Shown: positions 22,672 to 34,405, counted from the stretch's first letter. The stretch is DNA of 64,000 bases from Anodontia alba (GCA_964016985.1 OZ024827.1:112210029-112274028), one strand, 5' to 3'. The notes: generated by a model from the sequence alone, not told the origin. A program made the numbers and translations.

Positions 22672-23702
22672 ATCGATCACGTCACAGGTTCAATTTTTGT
22701 GGTCTTGTTTTAGCTCACTTGTGCAAAACATAAATCTCGATTTCAGCACGAAAATCCTACATAAATTAAACCTATCTTATGTCACCAAAAAAATTGCTTA
22801 TAGAGGTTGGACTTTTTGTTGTTGTTGTTGTTGTTTTTTTTGTTTTTTTTTTGTTTTTTTTTATTTAAAAATGTGTTTCAAAGATTCAGCTGGAATGGTT
22901 AACTGTGATTAACCTACCATTTTCAAACTTCCAACTGCACATTCTGTCCTCCTCGGTTTAAACCTTTTTCAAATGTGCCTGCACAGCCATCAAATCCCCC
23001 GTACGACCATTAAGTAGGTTTAGTTGGCTGATTCTTGGTCTACACTGTTGTATAGTTTCATACTAACTGTGTGCAAACAACGCAAGCAATCCCGCCTGAG
23101 CCTTTGCCGATCGAATACGAGGGTCGTCCAAAACGGAATGCAACCTATGGTGTAATCCTCTGTATATGCAACTTCTAAGGTCAAAACTTTGACTTTCTAA
23201 AAGTTAGATCCTAAATGCATGAATGAGTGATTGTCAAAGACCTCCTGTTGCCTAGCGACAAAACAACTGTAGTAAATGTCCCGTGGTCACGATTTGCTAC
23301 ATTTATGATCATTTATGTATCAACAAATTAAATATAAAGTTCTATTTCTTTCTAATGCTTTTTTTAACATTGCTGTTATTTTATCTGGTCACCCTTGATT
23401 GTGTTTTTTCTCTTACCATTTTTTGAAAGCAACTTAAAGATTCATTGCACGTCTGAATTCCAGCTGATTGTCTAGCAACGTATACATTTTCAGTGATCGA
23501 CATTTCCTATGATGTCAGTTACTAGGCAACGGATAATGGCACCATCAAATTTCTTTTAACCATTTAGATGTTGTAAATCACAATTTTAGTGTCACATAAT
23601 TTTAATTACAGAAATGAACAATGAGAAACACTTTTGATCACTTTATACCCCTACCGCTAAAACGAGACCACAAATATTGCACCTGTGACGTGATCGATTT
23701 CA
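22672..23702. mobile_element. Family P: 1.03-kb element with 40-bp inverted ends
   Basis: ATCGATCACGTCACAGGT...TTTGTGGTCTTGTTTTAGC at the left is mirrored by GCTAAAACGAGACCACAAA...ACCTGTGACGTGATCGAT at the right. The interior has no credible open frame and contains three X-box-like 13-mers at 23247, 23467 and 23518. Non-autonomous DNA transposon; class not determined. Confidence 0.65.
22817..22862. repeat. (GTT)n / poly-T tract
   Basis: GTT trinucleotides merging into T runs. Confidence 0.85.
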
Positions 23703-24086
23703 TCGCATATCTTGAAACAGAAAAATCCACGTAAATCCACTACCAGAGGCCATAATCAGTTTCTGTGCTTGTTTTGATAAGGTTGTACGTCACCGTCAAG
23801 ACATTTTAGAGCAAAAATCAACTGTTACAGCACAGAATAGATGTCCAAAGATCAGAAGAGACAAACGTTGCTGCACGGCTTCAATACCCGCAACTGGACA
23901 GAGGCTGTCTTTTATAATAATAGTTCTGCAAACATTAGCCCTCAGCTATCAGAGCCGACCGATATATTCAGAGCCACCCTACTCCATCGGCGCCATTGTT
24001 TATTTGCCCTCCATTTCCATTAGTTTGTTGTCAATTTTATTTTTCGGTAAGTGAGAAAGGTCAAACAATCATTTCACACATAAAAA

Positions 24087-25252
24087 ATGCCAAACAGTTC
24101 AGGCGCATATGCATTTTATGAAAAAATAACCGGTAATAGCGTCGCTGAACCTTCGACGATCAGTTTATTCAGCATCGATCAGCCCACGCCACAAGTAATT
24201 CAGACGAGATCGTACACATTTACAAACTATCTATTAGGTGAGAAAACTGTTAAAAGACTTGAGAGCAGCATGTAATTCTCCTTTTTGAGAAAAACTAACC
24301 CACAAAAACAGATTCTTTCGACGAGTGACTGACCTACCTCTTTTGTTTACTTTTTTCAGCTGCTATATTCAGAGCCGCACGTGCTCTGGAAGACTCACAC
24401 AACATTTGCTTATCGAAGCCACTGGCTCCGATTATGAAGTTTCCTGACCGTGGGATGGCTGACGGGAAGGATCATGTTCGCGTTGAACTGACCTTCCATA
24501 AGACGTTACCAACGCTACCAGTCTACAAGAGGAGGGCTGAAAGCAGGAGGCAGCCTGCACCCTCTGCTGGCGAGTGGCCTCGCCAGCCCACAGCTGCTAC
24601 ACAACCACTACCACCGACAACCTGACCGACGCCTCCAGCACGCCGACAGCCGACAACGCTGGAGAAGGAGACAACACCGCCAGCACCGCAGACACTACAG
24701 ATCGACACACTAGCTACCATCACAGTGCAAAGACCACCGAAGACAGCACAGATCACGCCATCACCCATCATCCAGAGACCAGCTACACCGCCTCCTTCTC
24801 CAGAATCACCACCGACAAAGAAGCCGAGAACAAAATCGCCGGCGACGAACACTACACCCACGCAGTACTTCCATGTCAACATTGAGGAAGCGTACCCTCT
24901 ACATGAGAAGTACGACCTACAGGACGTCACCTCTACAAAGTTCAAGGCCATCGCAAAAGCTCAAAGACTACCAAGAGACGACGAAGAAATCAACATCGAC
25001 CTACCAGTCTACTTCGTCTACCATAGAGACAACAAACATTGGACACTTATCAAGGGACCGACTTCAAAGTTTTACGACAAAGTCTGGTACGATTACATCG
25101 AGCAGCTTTTTAAGAGAGGCACTAAACAACGGAACTCAGCTTACTGGTACGGCACCCTGGAGCAATCCTGCAGTGACCCCTTAGGGGGAGGTGCAGGGCC
25201 ACCACTTCTTCGCCTGGTGCCGCCAAGTTACCTTGGCATGACTTACTCCTAA
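24087..25252 (+). CDS. Unrecognised GC-rich gene, one short intron, in-frame TGA
   Basis: An ATG at 24087 opens a 50-codon exon ending in TAG|GTGAG (24237/24238). A T-rich tract and TTTTTTCAG end the 122-bp intron at 24359. The exon join keeps frame (phase 1, GCT) and gives Y-T-F-T-N-Y-L-L-A-A-I-F-R-A. The frame runs to TGA at 24623-24625, then continues in the same frame to TAA at 25250. The first part has a basic stretch (Y-K-R-R-A-E-S-R-R); the middle is rich in Pro/Thr with a K-K-P-R-T-K segment; the last about 110 residues look globular, with V-Y-F-V-Y-H-R-D-N-K-H-W. Many codons end in C, and GC content is clearly above the surroundings. I recognise no family. It may be a pseudogene, a transposon protein, or a gene whose real exon skips the TGA. 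Confidence 0.45.
24238..24359 (+). other. Predicted intron
   Basis: GTGAG donor, TTTTTTCAG acceptor, 122 bp, AT-rich compared with the flanking exons, and frame-preserving. It is inferred from sequence only. Confidence 0.5.
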
Positions 25253-25278
25253 GTAGGTCAAACTTGCGGCACGCGGAC

Positions 25279-25428
25279 TTGGATGAGGACACCCAACAGA
25301 CTTTTGGATGAGGACACCCTCTTGATTCCTGGGTGAGGACACCCTCTCGGCTCCTGGGTGAGAACACCCCCTCTGCTCCTGGGTGAGGACACCCTCTTGG
25401 CTCCTGGGTGAGGACACCCATCTTGCAT
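25279..25428. repeat. Minisatellite, about 25-bp unit, 6 copies
   Basis: Units follow CTGGGTGAGGACACCCTCTT with small changes. The first two are divergent (TTGGATGAGGACACCC). It starts just after the stop codon of the 24-kb gene. Confidence 0.85.
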
Positions 25429-25750
25429 CCCTTCCGGCGTCTGACCGACCGGCATGTGGCTAGTGAGTGCAACTTACTCTCGACTCGAGCGGTGTGCCTA
25501 ATGCATTATGCAATCGGAATTGACACGCATTAGGTACGAGATTAAAAGCTCAAACTTTTCGGCCGATCGTCAAAATTCTGCAACTTACAGGCTGGACTAC
25601 TACTCTCGCACGAGGTCCGGAATACGCCCGCACCGTGTCTGGACGTGCACGCACTCCGTGTCTGGGCGAGGTGACCTAGTTATGAATTATAACAAGGCAC
25701 CGTTTCAAGCCAACCCAGTAGTCCAGTAAAACTAATCCAGATTTATCTGG

Positions 25751-25815
25751 TGCTGCCTCTATGTGACTCAGTTGCCTGGCAGCGTTAAAAATCTGAAAAC
25801 TGAACTGAACTAAAC
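25751..25815. repeat. Family N repeat end, copy 1
   Basis: TGCTGCCTCTATGTGACTCA and GTTGCCTGGCAGCGTTAAAA followed by CTGAAAACTGAACTGAAC. Related ends lie at 52069 and 63628-63910. Confidence 0.6.
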
Positions 25816-26082
25816 AATCGGCCCAAAAGTGGCGGAGCCTAACTTTGCACGAACAAATTAGAGCGCTTTAAAGGCTGAAAGCTTAAAGTTTAACCTGCTG
25901 ACTTATGAAACATAGCAGACGTTTTCTTGTTCTTAACAGAAGATAATACCTGATATTTTATTCAAATTGTTTGGTGATTTAACCATCAGAGTGCTGAAGC
26001 TGAAATTGTAGATGAGGCGGAACAAGATGTAATGTGAGAAACTGTAGTAACTTATGGGAATTAGAACAGTTTTAGGTGATCT

Positions 26083-26317
26083 GGGCCCAGTTGTTCAAAG
26101 CTAACGACGTCGTTAGTTAACGACCCGTTAAAATTTACATCGAGTGATACGCAAATATGCTGAAATGTTTTGCTGAAAAAATGTGAGTAGCTGCAAAAGC
26201 TACTCACATTTTTTCAGCAAAAAAATCAGAAAATTGTATATTAAATCTGCTAAAATAGTTAACGAAATGGCCCTTAACGAGCTCGTTAAGCTAACGACGC
26301 TTTGAACAACCGGGCCC
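26083..26317. mobile_element. Family E MITE, copy 2
   Basis: GGGCCCAGTTGTTCAAAGC is mirrored by GCTTTGAACAACCGGGCCC. Core AAAAAATGTGAGTAGCTGC / GCTACTCACATTTTTTC. Confidence 0.8.
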
Positions 26318-27200
26318 TGTATTCTAGAAAAGCGCGAAATCCAATTTCCATACACGAAAGCATGCGTGCAACTTAAATATTTTGGTCCTTAGAGGCTATC
26401 GAAAAAATAAGATTAGCATTTGAAAATGTCGACTGGTAAGCGTTAAATAAATATATTATTTTTTTACAGACAAAGCCCTGAAGTGACCAGACATGCGATC
26501 CTGTCAGTGACTTTCAAGTTATTTATATTAAACCCTTTATGAGGAATGGACTTTCTACCTCAGCATTTTTGGATAGTCTGTTTTCAATAATGTGAGTGTC
26601 TGATCATTTTTTGATATTGTGATGTTTAATCCATTTCCATGACTATTACGACACGCAACCGGGCACGGTGCAGGCTGACCACAGTGAGGCTGACCTCATT
26701 TTGTTATTTGTAAGGTTTTGTTTTGTTTTGTTTTTATGATCGCGGTAGGGCCCAAACAAATGATCATTAGGATTAATCAATATTTTTGCATTAAATAATA
26801 AGAGCATTATCTTCTCATTGGCAAGGTGAAGTTCATCGCAAGTTGGAATTATCTTGGTTGTGAAATATTTTGATTAACCAAGCCAAGTTATTCAAGTCAT
26901 AGACTAGTATAGTCTCCGTTCGTGCTGTGTCCTTTGCCGCAACCCGGCGACTCGAAGAGTATTGCAGGTGGTTTCTTTTTGTTTATTATTGTTACATTGT
27001 ACGTTTTTGTAAGTTATTGTCATTTGTTGTAAACAGTACATGTAAAAAAAAAATGATTGTGAAAAATTCTAACGTTGTTAGAGTCTCTATGTAGTAGTAG
27101 AGTTACGCATCGCCCAACCCGGAGCTTAATCAAATAGGAAGTCACCCTCGGTACATCTTGGTCGCCCTTGGCGTAACGTAGACTCTCCCACATTATGTAT
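26318..27200. other. No supported gene
   Basis: AT-rich, no domain-bearing open frame. Confidence 0.3.
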
Positions 27201-27214
27201 TGCAAGAGTCCAAT

Positions 27215-27365
27215 TTCGGTCTGTAGCGTCTGATCTGGGTCTGCACTGTTTGGTATGTACCCTTTTATGGCTCTCCAGACTACAATGGGTTAATAGGTCT
27301 TGTATTTAAAGGTGTACACCCTAGTCATTTTTTGCGGTGTCTGATCTTGGTCTACACTATTTGCA
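27215..27365. repeat. Two half copies of family D
   Basis: GCGTCTGATCTGGGTCTGCAC at 27226 and GGTGTCTGATCTTGGTCTAC at 27335, each a right arm without its partner. Confidence 0.45.
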
Positions 27366-27430
27366 AATTTCACTTTATTATTTTACATCGGCTATGTTGC
27401 CTCACCAAGGTCTGAATAAAATTCAGCAGC

Positions 27431-27775
27431 AGTCGAACTTCAACGGCTCGAACATCTTTGGGACCATGGAATTTGATCTAGACATCGGTAGTTCGAACAA
27501 CTAAGGGTAAATCATAGAGCCCGGTCAGAAGAAAATTGGTGATAAGTTAAGGACGTATTTTCGATCTTCTACAAGATAATGGTATGTTGAGTTTACTCAT
27601 TAGAATCGTCTCGATGAGGCGATTCTAATGAGTTTACACAACATACTTAGTCATAATGAAAAATGAAAATCCCTCAATTTTCTTTATCTATCGGAAGAAA
27701 TTCCTAGCCGGGACCCGAAGTCGAGTTGGAATCAGTCACGGTAAACGAGCCACCGGTGTTCGAGTCATCTAAGTT
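27431..27775. mobile_element. Family B MITE
   Basis: AGTCGAACTTCAACGGCTCG at the left. Hairpin arm TACTCATTAGAATCGTCTCG with mirror GAGGCGATTCTAATGAG. The right end is degenerate. Confidence 0.7.
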
Positions 27776-27959
27776 TTATTTTATACATCTGAAAAGCCAG
27801 ATATCTGGCATGACGTAGTACATCTCAGCAAAGCAGAACTCTTATTTAATGTCAAATAACATTTTAGAATGGAATACAAATGTCTAAACAATGCCAAAAC
27901 ATCTTACGAATATTTCCGAATGCGCCGTAATATTTTACAAATATTTCTCGATGGATGGG

Positions 27960-28375
27960 TGGGGGGACTAACTTTGGGGTAATTGTGGTACGGATGTGCC
28001 AGGCAGTATTTCGAAACCTTCCCCATTCCTATACTTGGTCTTTGAAAAAAACGGAACCAATCATCTTACTTAATCATCTGAAATATTGACCTATTCATAT
28101 ACTGCCCTTTTATGTTTTATACCTATTTATATAGAATCTGCTCTTTGCTGTTTGCATACATGTTTACAAATAAAAAAAAATACAATAATTAATGTCTAAC
28201 GCGGCTGTCTAACCCAGTTATTCCTACTGGACTCAATTATCCATATCACTTGGAGAGTCTATTCGTTGAAAAGTGGGGCTTTTCATATACCAATCAAGAA
28301 ATATCGGGTCTAATCATATTCCTGGCAGCGCTGAAAAAGGGGGGCATTCGGCACGCACATCCATACTAAGCCATG
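27960..28375. mobile_element. Family L element, copy 2 (inverted)
   Basis: Inverse complement of 1907-2290, including GGTACGGATGTGCCAGGCAG and GGGGCATTCGGCACGCAC. Confidence 0.5.
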
Positions 28376-28387
28376 TGCAGGAAGTTA

Positions 28388-28458
28388 CCCCACCCCACAC
28401 CCCCTCCCGATATCTCCCCCCCCCCCCCACCCACCCCCCCCCCCCCCACCCCCCTTTA
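28388..28458. repeat. C-rich low-complexity run
   Basis: Poly-C with CCCA interruptions, in the same place relative to family L as the run at 2300-2382. Confidence 0.85.
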
Positions 28459-28654
28459 CCCCGAGAGGAATAATTCCGAATACGCCGAAATAGCTTACGC
28501 ATATTTCCGAAATAGGGAATTAGATTTGAACCTTGGTGAATCCAAATGACTAATCACTTATTTGCAGGAAACATTTCCGTCATAAGTGGTATAAATGATT
28601 CTATGTCAGCATTTTTACGCATTAATATTTTAGCCGCATCCTAAGAAATTGTAC

Positions 28655-28861
28655 GTTCGGTCAGGTGCCCCCGGCAAAGACTCAGATCAACCTGATTTCG
28701 CAGTCTGAACAGCTTCCGCCGGACGCTCTTTGAATAGTAAACTTTAAGGCGTTTTATTCAGGCGGACAGCGAAGACTATGATCACACTGCGCTAAGGTGC
28801 AGACTGATCCGAGTCTTTGTTGGGCGTACTTATCGAGATGTTAGTTTTCTCATGTTGTGGC
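28655..28861. mobile_element. Family C MITE, decayed
   Basis: GCAAAGACTCAGATCAACCTG, a GCGGACAGCGAAGAC module and GAGTCTTTGTTGGGCG are recognisable. Confidence 0.5.
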
Positions 28862-29086
28862 CAATTAGCCCGAAGTCATGATAAATGTATGTGGGAGTGC
28901 TTCTTTAGCTTAATGACGCTTTCAGTGATGTTTCAGTTATGTCACAACGATGTCTGGGTATGACAGTGAGCCTAATCCTTACTGTTAGAATGCTCTCGTA
29001 CAGGAAATCACGCTCCTGACGTGATTACAAGTCAGAATGACGACCACTTCTGACTCCTACATCTAGTTTTAGTTTGAGTAGTCTTC

Positions 29087-29116
29087 TTTTTTTTCTTTTT
29101 TTTTTTTTTTTTTTTT
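29087..29116. repeat. Poly-T tract
   Basis: T run with one C interruption. Confidence 0.85.
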
Positions 29117-29170
29117 AATCCAATCATGGCTTTCTACAATATATATATAGACGGCAGTGTGACATCTACA

Positions 29171-29230
29171 CCCAGCGAAAACTCAGATCAGACTGCGCAC
29201 CTGCGCAGTCTGATCTGAGTCTTAGCTGGG
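29171..29230. repeat. Short perfect hairpin of family C modules
   Basis: CCCAGCGAAAACTCAGATCA and its mirror around TGCGCACCTGCGCA. It is one palindromic unit of family C without the rest of the element. Confidence 0.7.
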
Positions 29231-29595
29231 CGCTCTATTGATAACAGATACTCCAAAGATAGACTCTAGACAGACTGTTCGAAGTAATCCTGTCTGGCAT
29301 TGATCTCCGTATATTGGTGAAGAGAGAACCCGACTGCTTTGGTTATTGTTGGTTTGTTACGTGTGTCGTGTTTTGGTTTGTTAACTCTTCCTCTTGGTGT
29401 TTGTAGACAATGTTCTGTGATTAAGGTTCTTCCAACTGTTTACTGGTCGTGATCGGACTCAATAAAACCCAGTCTGCTGTTTTCGTTAGTTTGATGTGTT
29501 TTGCTTCCAAATGATCCCTAATTTCAGAATTTATTTACGCAGCTTTCCAAGTCATGAAATAAAAATGTGGTCATAATCTACTTTTTGCACCATAT

Positions 29596-30066
29596 GAGTC
29601 GCAAGGTGTGAAAACGTACCTTCGGGCATGCGCATTACGAAAACACGCTTATTGAAATATATTGAACATTTCACCACCATAAACTGAAATATTTCAAATA
29701 AAAATTCTGATATTTTTCATATTTCTGCTCAAAACATAGATTGTGGTACTCGTTGGAACCGCCTCGCTGAGGCGATTCTATCGAGTACCCACAATCCATG
29801 CTTTTGAGCAGAAATAATGTGTACCTCTGAAACCCCAGTTTTACTATATAAAAGTGGGGTTTAAGGGGATCAACATTATACAGGCGTCACGGTGTATTCG
29901 TGATGTGTGCGCCCAGTGGTGATTCAGATCAGCCATTCGCACAGTCTGATCAGAATCTTCACTGGGCATCTTTTGGATAGCCAAGGATTCAAAGTTTCTA
30001 TATGATGATAACGAAGACTGATCAGACTGCGCGCTGATGCGCTGGCTGATTTGAGTCTTCATTGGA
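29596..30066. mobile_element. Family C MITE interrupted by family A
   Basis: GAGTCGCAAGGTGTGAAAAC and GGGCATGCG lie left of the insert; TGTGCGCCCAGTGGTGATTC resumes after it at 29906. Confidence 0.65.
29633..29905. mobile_element. Family A MITE, copy 3, inserted in family C
   Basis: CATTACGAAAACACGC to CGTGATG. The hairpin is slightly imperfect (GGAACCGCC against GGCGATTCT). Confidence 0.8.
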
Positions 30067-30348
30067 CATTAGGGCCGTCCTATGTTATCAGATCCCTAAA
30101 ACTCCTATAAGAGCGAATTCTCCGTCGGGATGTTGACTAAGTCGCGACGGAAGATGGAAAGGCTTATTTGTTTTCTGTTGTGTTGGCGAACAGCAAAATC
30201 ACAGACTGGTTAGAGGCTTCTACATTCGTATACAGAATAATGTGAACCACAATGTGTAAACACAACATTAGGTCTGTGTAAAACGTATATATCTAAGCCA
30301 TGGCTCTAGATAAGTCGATATTTGAAACATTTCTTTTTTCTAATTTCT

Positions 30349-30440
30349 TCACAAAAAAAATATGTTGTTGATACTTATTAGAAGCGCCTCTGTGAGGTGC
30401 TTCTAATGAGTACTACAACATGTGTTTTCGTGTAGAAATA
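30349..30440. mobile_element. Family J hairpin element
   Basis: ACAAAAAAAATATGTTGTTG, arm TTAGAAGCGCCTC with mirror GAGGTGCTTCTAATGAG, then CAACATGTGTTTTCGTG. Confidence 0.65.
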
Positions 30441-30704
30441 AAAATCATATATCTTAACACTCCTTTAATCTAGAACTCTGTAAACTATGGTATTTTCGCC
30501 ATATAGTATGGGAAATGATTATTTTTTTTATAATTAAGCTTATTAAGACAGATTTATGCAATAATAAAGTTGCCAGAAGTAACAAATTACAAACCTAGTT
30601 TACAAACTGCAGAATTCTGAAGATCATCCTAATTTTGAGATCCCTAGATAACCCTGTTCCACAGCTCTAGATAAGAGTAGGTATAGTGTAAATAGTTTCC
30701 TTAT

Positions 30705-30775
30705 TTTTCCACAAAGAAATATGTTGTCGGCACTCAATGGAAGTAGTCTAATGAGTACCAATAAAATATTAATAT
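30705..30775. mobile_element. Family J hairpin element, apex lost
   Basis: TATGTTGTCGGCACTCAATGG then AGTCTAATGAGTACC; the GCGCCTC tip is missing from both arms. Confidence 0.45.
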
Positions 30776-30779
30776 TATT

Positions 30780-30842
30780 ATTTCTTTGTTTATTTATTTA
30801 TTTTTTATTTTTTATTTTTTTTTTTTTTTTTGCATTTTTTTA
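30780..30842. repeat. T/A-rich simple repeat
   Basis: TTTA units merging into poly-T. Confidence 0.85.
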
Positions 30843-31082
30843 GAAATAAAAAGCAAAATAGCAATACTAATTTGTTGAAAAAGTGCCTTATCTGGAGCTA
30901 TGCAGTTGTCATATTACATTGTATATCATGCCTGTACTTTAACATAGGGTACACTTATGTAGAATTTTTAAGGTAATGGAATACTTGATCAGCCTGTGCG
31001 TCAGTTAAGTCTGATCAAAGTTTCTCTCTCCCTATATACATTTCACAGTATCAAGTGGTTATACTAACGGGCAATGAAGGCA

Positions 31083-31116
31083 CTGAGCAGCTTGCGCAAT
31101 TGCGCAAGCTGCTCAG
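31083..31116. repeat. Perfect 34-bp palindrome
   Basis: CTGAGCAGCTTGCGCAA is followed directly by its exact complement, with no loop. Flanking AGGC...GGCCTTT extends it imperfectly. Confidence 0.8.
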
Positions 31117-31299
31117 GGCCTTTATTACCCGCATATGTCATAAATGACCTAAGGCCCCTTATCACCTAATGCGGTTTATATTAACTTTCTATTCAGCCTA
31201 CACATGACAATTTTAGCTACTATTTAGTTCGTGATTACAACACATAAAATTACTCCCTATTGAGATAGCATCCTTAGTGCCATTTAAAATATAGAAGCC

Positions 31300-33370
31300 T
31301 GCGATTTTATGTGCAATTACTTGCCATTTAGGATCACTAAGAGAGACGTCCTTGACTCTCATTCATTTGTGCTTGTAAGAAAAACAACTAACGCATTTCC
31401 GTTTAACGAATGCACAGTCAAAAGTCTGCATCTTCGCATTTGCGTTTTAGCAAAAACACAGACCAGACTCGTCGCGTTTGCGTTAATTGAAGACACAGAC
31501 CAACGTATGTATCGTCACATTGCTTTAAACGAAGGGATAGATGAACCTTTTATTCGTCACATTTGAATTTAGACAAGGCATTTATCAGTACCTGCATCGT
31601 CACATTTGCGTTAAGAAAACAGAAACAGACCAGTATCTGCGACATCGCATCTGCGTTAAGCGAAGACAAAACCGACCTCTACATCATCGTATTTGTATTT
31701 AGCAAAGACGAAGACCAGGCTTTTTATCGTCGCATTTACCTTAAGCGAATACATAGACCGACCTCTGCATCGTCGCATTTGCATTAATCGAAGATACAGA
31801 CCGACCACTGCATGATCGCATTTACGTTTAACGAAGACAAATATCAGCCTTTGCATCGTCGCATCTGGGTTTACCGAAGACATTGACTGACCTCTGCATC
31901 GTCAAATTTGCGTTAAGCCAAGACAAAGACTGATCTGAACATCGTCGCATATGCGTTCAACGAAGACACACTCAAGCCTTTGCATCATTGCATTGGTGTT
32001 CAGCTAAGACGTAGACATACAAATGTAACTGCATTTGCGTTTACCGAAGTCGTAAACCAGCTTTTGCATCGCCGCATTTGCTTTTGGCGAACATTTGGAC
32101 CAGCCTTTGCGTCGTCGCATTTTGCGTTTAGCGAAAAAAAAGGGTAAGCGAAATGTTCAGACCGACCTTTGCATCATTAGATTCGCGAAGTCAAGGACCG
32201 ACCTCTGCATCGTCGACTTTGTGCATAGCGAAGACGGAGACCAACCTTTGTACCGTCGCTTCAGCGTTCAGCGAAGATGCAAACCGACTTCTGCATCGTC
32301 GAATTAGCATTTAGCGAAGACAAAAACCGGCTTTGCATCATCCGAGTTGCGTTTAGCAAAGGCACACACCAGCCTTCGCATCGTTGCATTTTCGCTCAGC
32401 GAAGACGTAGACCAGCATTTGCACCGTCTCATTTGCGCTTAGTGAAGACCTAGACCGACCTTTGCATAATCGCATTTGCGTTTCACGTAGACGCAGACCG
32501 ACCTTTGCATCATTACATTTACGTTTAGCGAAGACACAGACCGACCTCTTCATCGTCACGTTTGCATATTGCGGCAACAGAGACCGACCTCTCGTCACGT
32601 TTGCATATTGCGGCAACAGAGACCGACCTCTGCATAATGGCATTTGCGTTTAGAAAAGACGATGACCAGTCTCTGCATTGTCGCATTTGTATTTAGCAAA
32701 GACACAGCAAGCCTCTCATCGTCGCATTAGCGTTAAGCAAAGACAATGACCAGCCTCTAAATTGTCGCATTTGCATTTGGTGAAGACACAGCTAGCCTTT
32801 TAAAGTCGCATTTTCGTTTAGCCAATACGAATTCCAGCTTCTTCTTCGTCGCATTTGCGCTCAGCAAAGGCAATGACTAGTCTCTGCATTGTCACATTTG
32901 CATAAAGCGAAGACACAGACCAGCCTCTTCATCGTCGCATTTTCGATAAGCGAAAACACAGACCAGCATCCGCATTGTCGCATCGCGTTAAGCAAATACA
33001 CAGACCTGCATCTGTTTCATCTCATTAGCGCCAAGCGAAGACACGACACAGCCCAGCCTCGTTTCCGACGCGTTTGCGTTAAGCCAAGACACAGACCGAC
33101 CTCTGCATCATCGCATATGCGCTTAGCGAAGACACAGGCCAATGCAAATACACCGTCGCATTTGCGTTTAGCGAAAACACGTAGCATAATTTGCTTTGTT
33201 GCTGCATGCAGTTAGCGAAGGCACAGACCAGCCATTGCATGGTCGCTGGATGCGCTTAATGAAGACATAAACCAGCCATTGCATGGTCGCTGCTGCGTTC
33301 AGTGACGAAATATACCAGCCTTTGCATTGTCACATTTGTGACACAGATCAGCGTCTGTACCATCGATGGC
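31300..33370. repeat. Degenerate satellite, 43-bp unit, about 48 copies
   Basis: Successive units keep CATCGTCGCATTTGCGTTTA then GCGAAGACACAGACCGACC. Three consecutive units at 31770-31898 are each 43 bp. Divergence between units is high, and nothing like spacers or a leader is present. Because 43 is not a multiple of 3, all three frames recur every three units, which explains the several repetitive open frames of 60-108 codons on both strands. Confidence 0.85.
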
Positions 33371-34065
33371 TTAAAACTTAGTTTTCATAGTTGAAAGATT
33401 CCCCAATTCTGCGCAGCCGATAAAAAACATCGACCAATCTGCGAGGAGTCTTTGCAAACTTACAGGAAAATTTAATGTTTTTTTTTTTTTTTTTTTTTCA
33501 TAAAGAGACAAAATTAGTGCCATTAGGAAAGAAGCGCTCCACTCGGAGACTACTATAGGAAGAACGTGGCGACAGGATTTATCGAACTCTTATGACTTGG
33601 GAAAAATGCAATTTCCTGCAGCGAACGCCAATATCAGTCTGTACATTCTCGGTGTTTGATCAGGGCGTTCGTTGCTCGCTTACAGAACTTACAGAATCAT
33701 TTCATACTATGGACAATATCGACCTGATCAGGCTGAGTAGATGTGCAGGCTGATCTAGGCCAACGTTTTATATGCCCAAAGGGACTGTTCATATGTTGTT
33801 AACTGAAACCTGATCAGGTCATGCAAAATGGCTTTTACATGTAGCAAGCATAAGATGGCTAAAGCGTGAAAGTTTACTGTTCAAACCCAGCATTTCAAAC
33901 AGACACTAAGCAGACAATATAGACCCTGATCAGGCATGACATCAAATAGACACCATTGCAAACAATGCAGATCCAGATGAGACGTGAGATCAAACAGACA
34001 TCTTTGCAAACAATGTAGATCTCATTGGAATACACAATATACAATCTTCTTTGATTTTAACTAGT
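33371..34065. other. No supported gene; fragments of families C and D
   Basis: Contains a poly-T tract (33477-33499), a family C-like CTGATCAGGCTGAG fragment near 33730, and family D half-arms around 33910-34020. Confidence 0.35.
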
Positions 34066-34070
34066 ATAAT

Positions 34071-34405
34071 ACAATCGACTCTCGTTATCTCAAATTCCAA
34101 GGGACTCTCTGAAATACTTCGAGATATCCGTACCTCGACATATCAGATTTGCAGAATTGAGGAAAAACTAATTCGATTAACCACATGTAACAAATATACG
34201 TGTAATTAGACTCTTGAATTTAGAGATATATTGAAAATATTGTGGAAAAGAGGAGAAATTGCTCCTTAGGAGCAATTTCTCCTCTTTTCCACACTTTTTT
34301 TTTTATATGTTGTTAGATTTTCATGTTTAGGCAGGGACCAGATTTTTACTTCGAGATAAGCGGTTGTTCGAGATAAGCGAGTTCGAGATAGCGAGAGTCA
34401 ACTGT
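34071..34405. mobile_element. Family K MITE, pogo-like ends
   Basis: ACAATCGACTCTCGTTATCTC is mirrored by GAGATAGCGAGAGTCAACTGT. Core hairpin GAGAAATTGCTCCTTAGGAG with its mirror. Ends of this kind with TA flanks are typical of pogo/Tigger derivatives (family knowledge). Confidence 0.65.

Noticed and set aside
24523..24951. 142-codon minus-strand frame opposite the GC-rich gene
   Set aside because: Shadow of the plus-strand gene; low-complexity Gly/Val content.
31083..31116. Transcription terminator hairpin
   Set aside because: No bacterial context; palindromes are everywhere in this window as mobile elements.
31309..33215. Several repetitive protein frames in the satellite
   Set aside because: A 43-bp unit cycles through all frames, so such frames arise by chance.
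31300..33370. CRISPR-like array
   Set aside because: Units are contiguous 43-bp repeats without spacers, in a eukaryotic context; it is a satellite.
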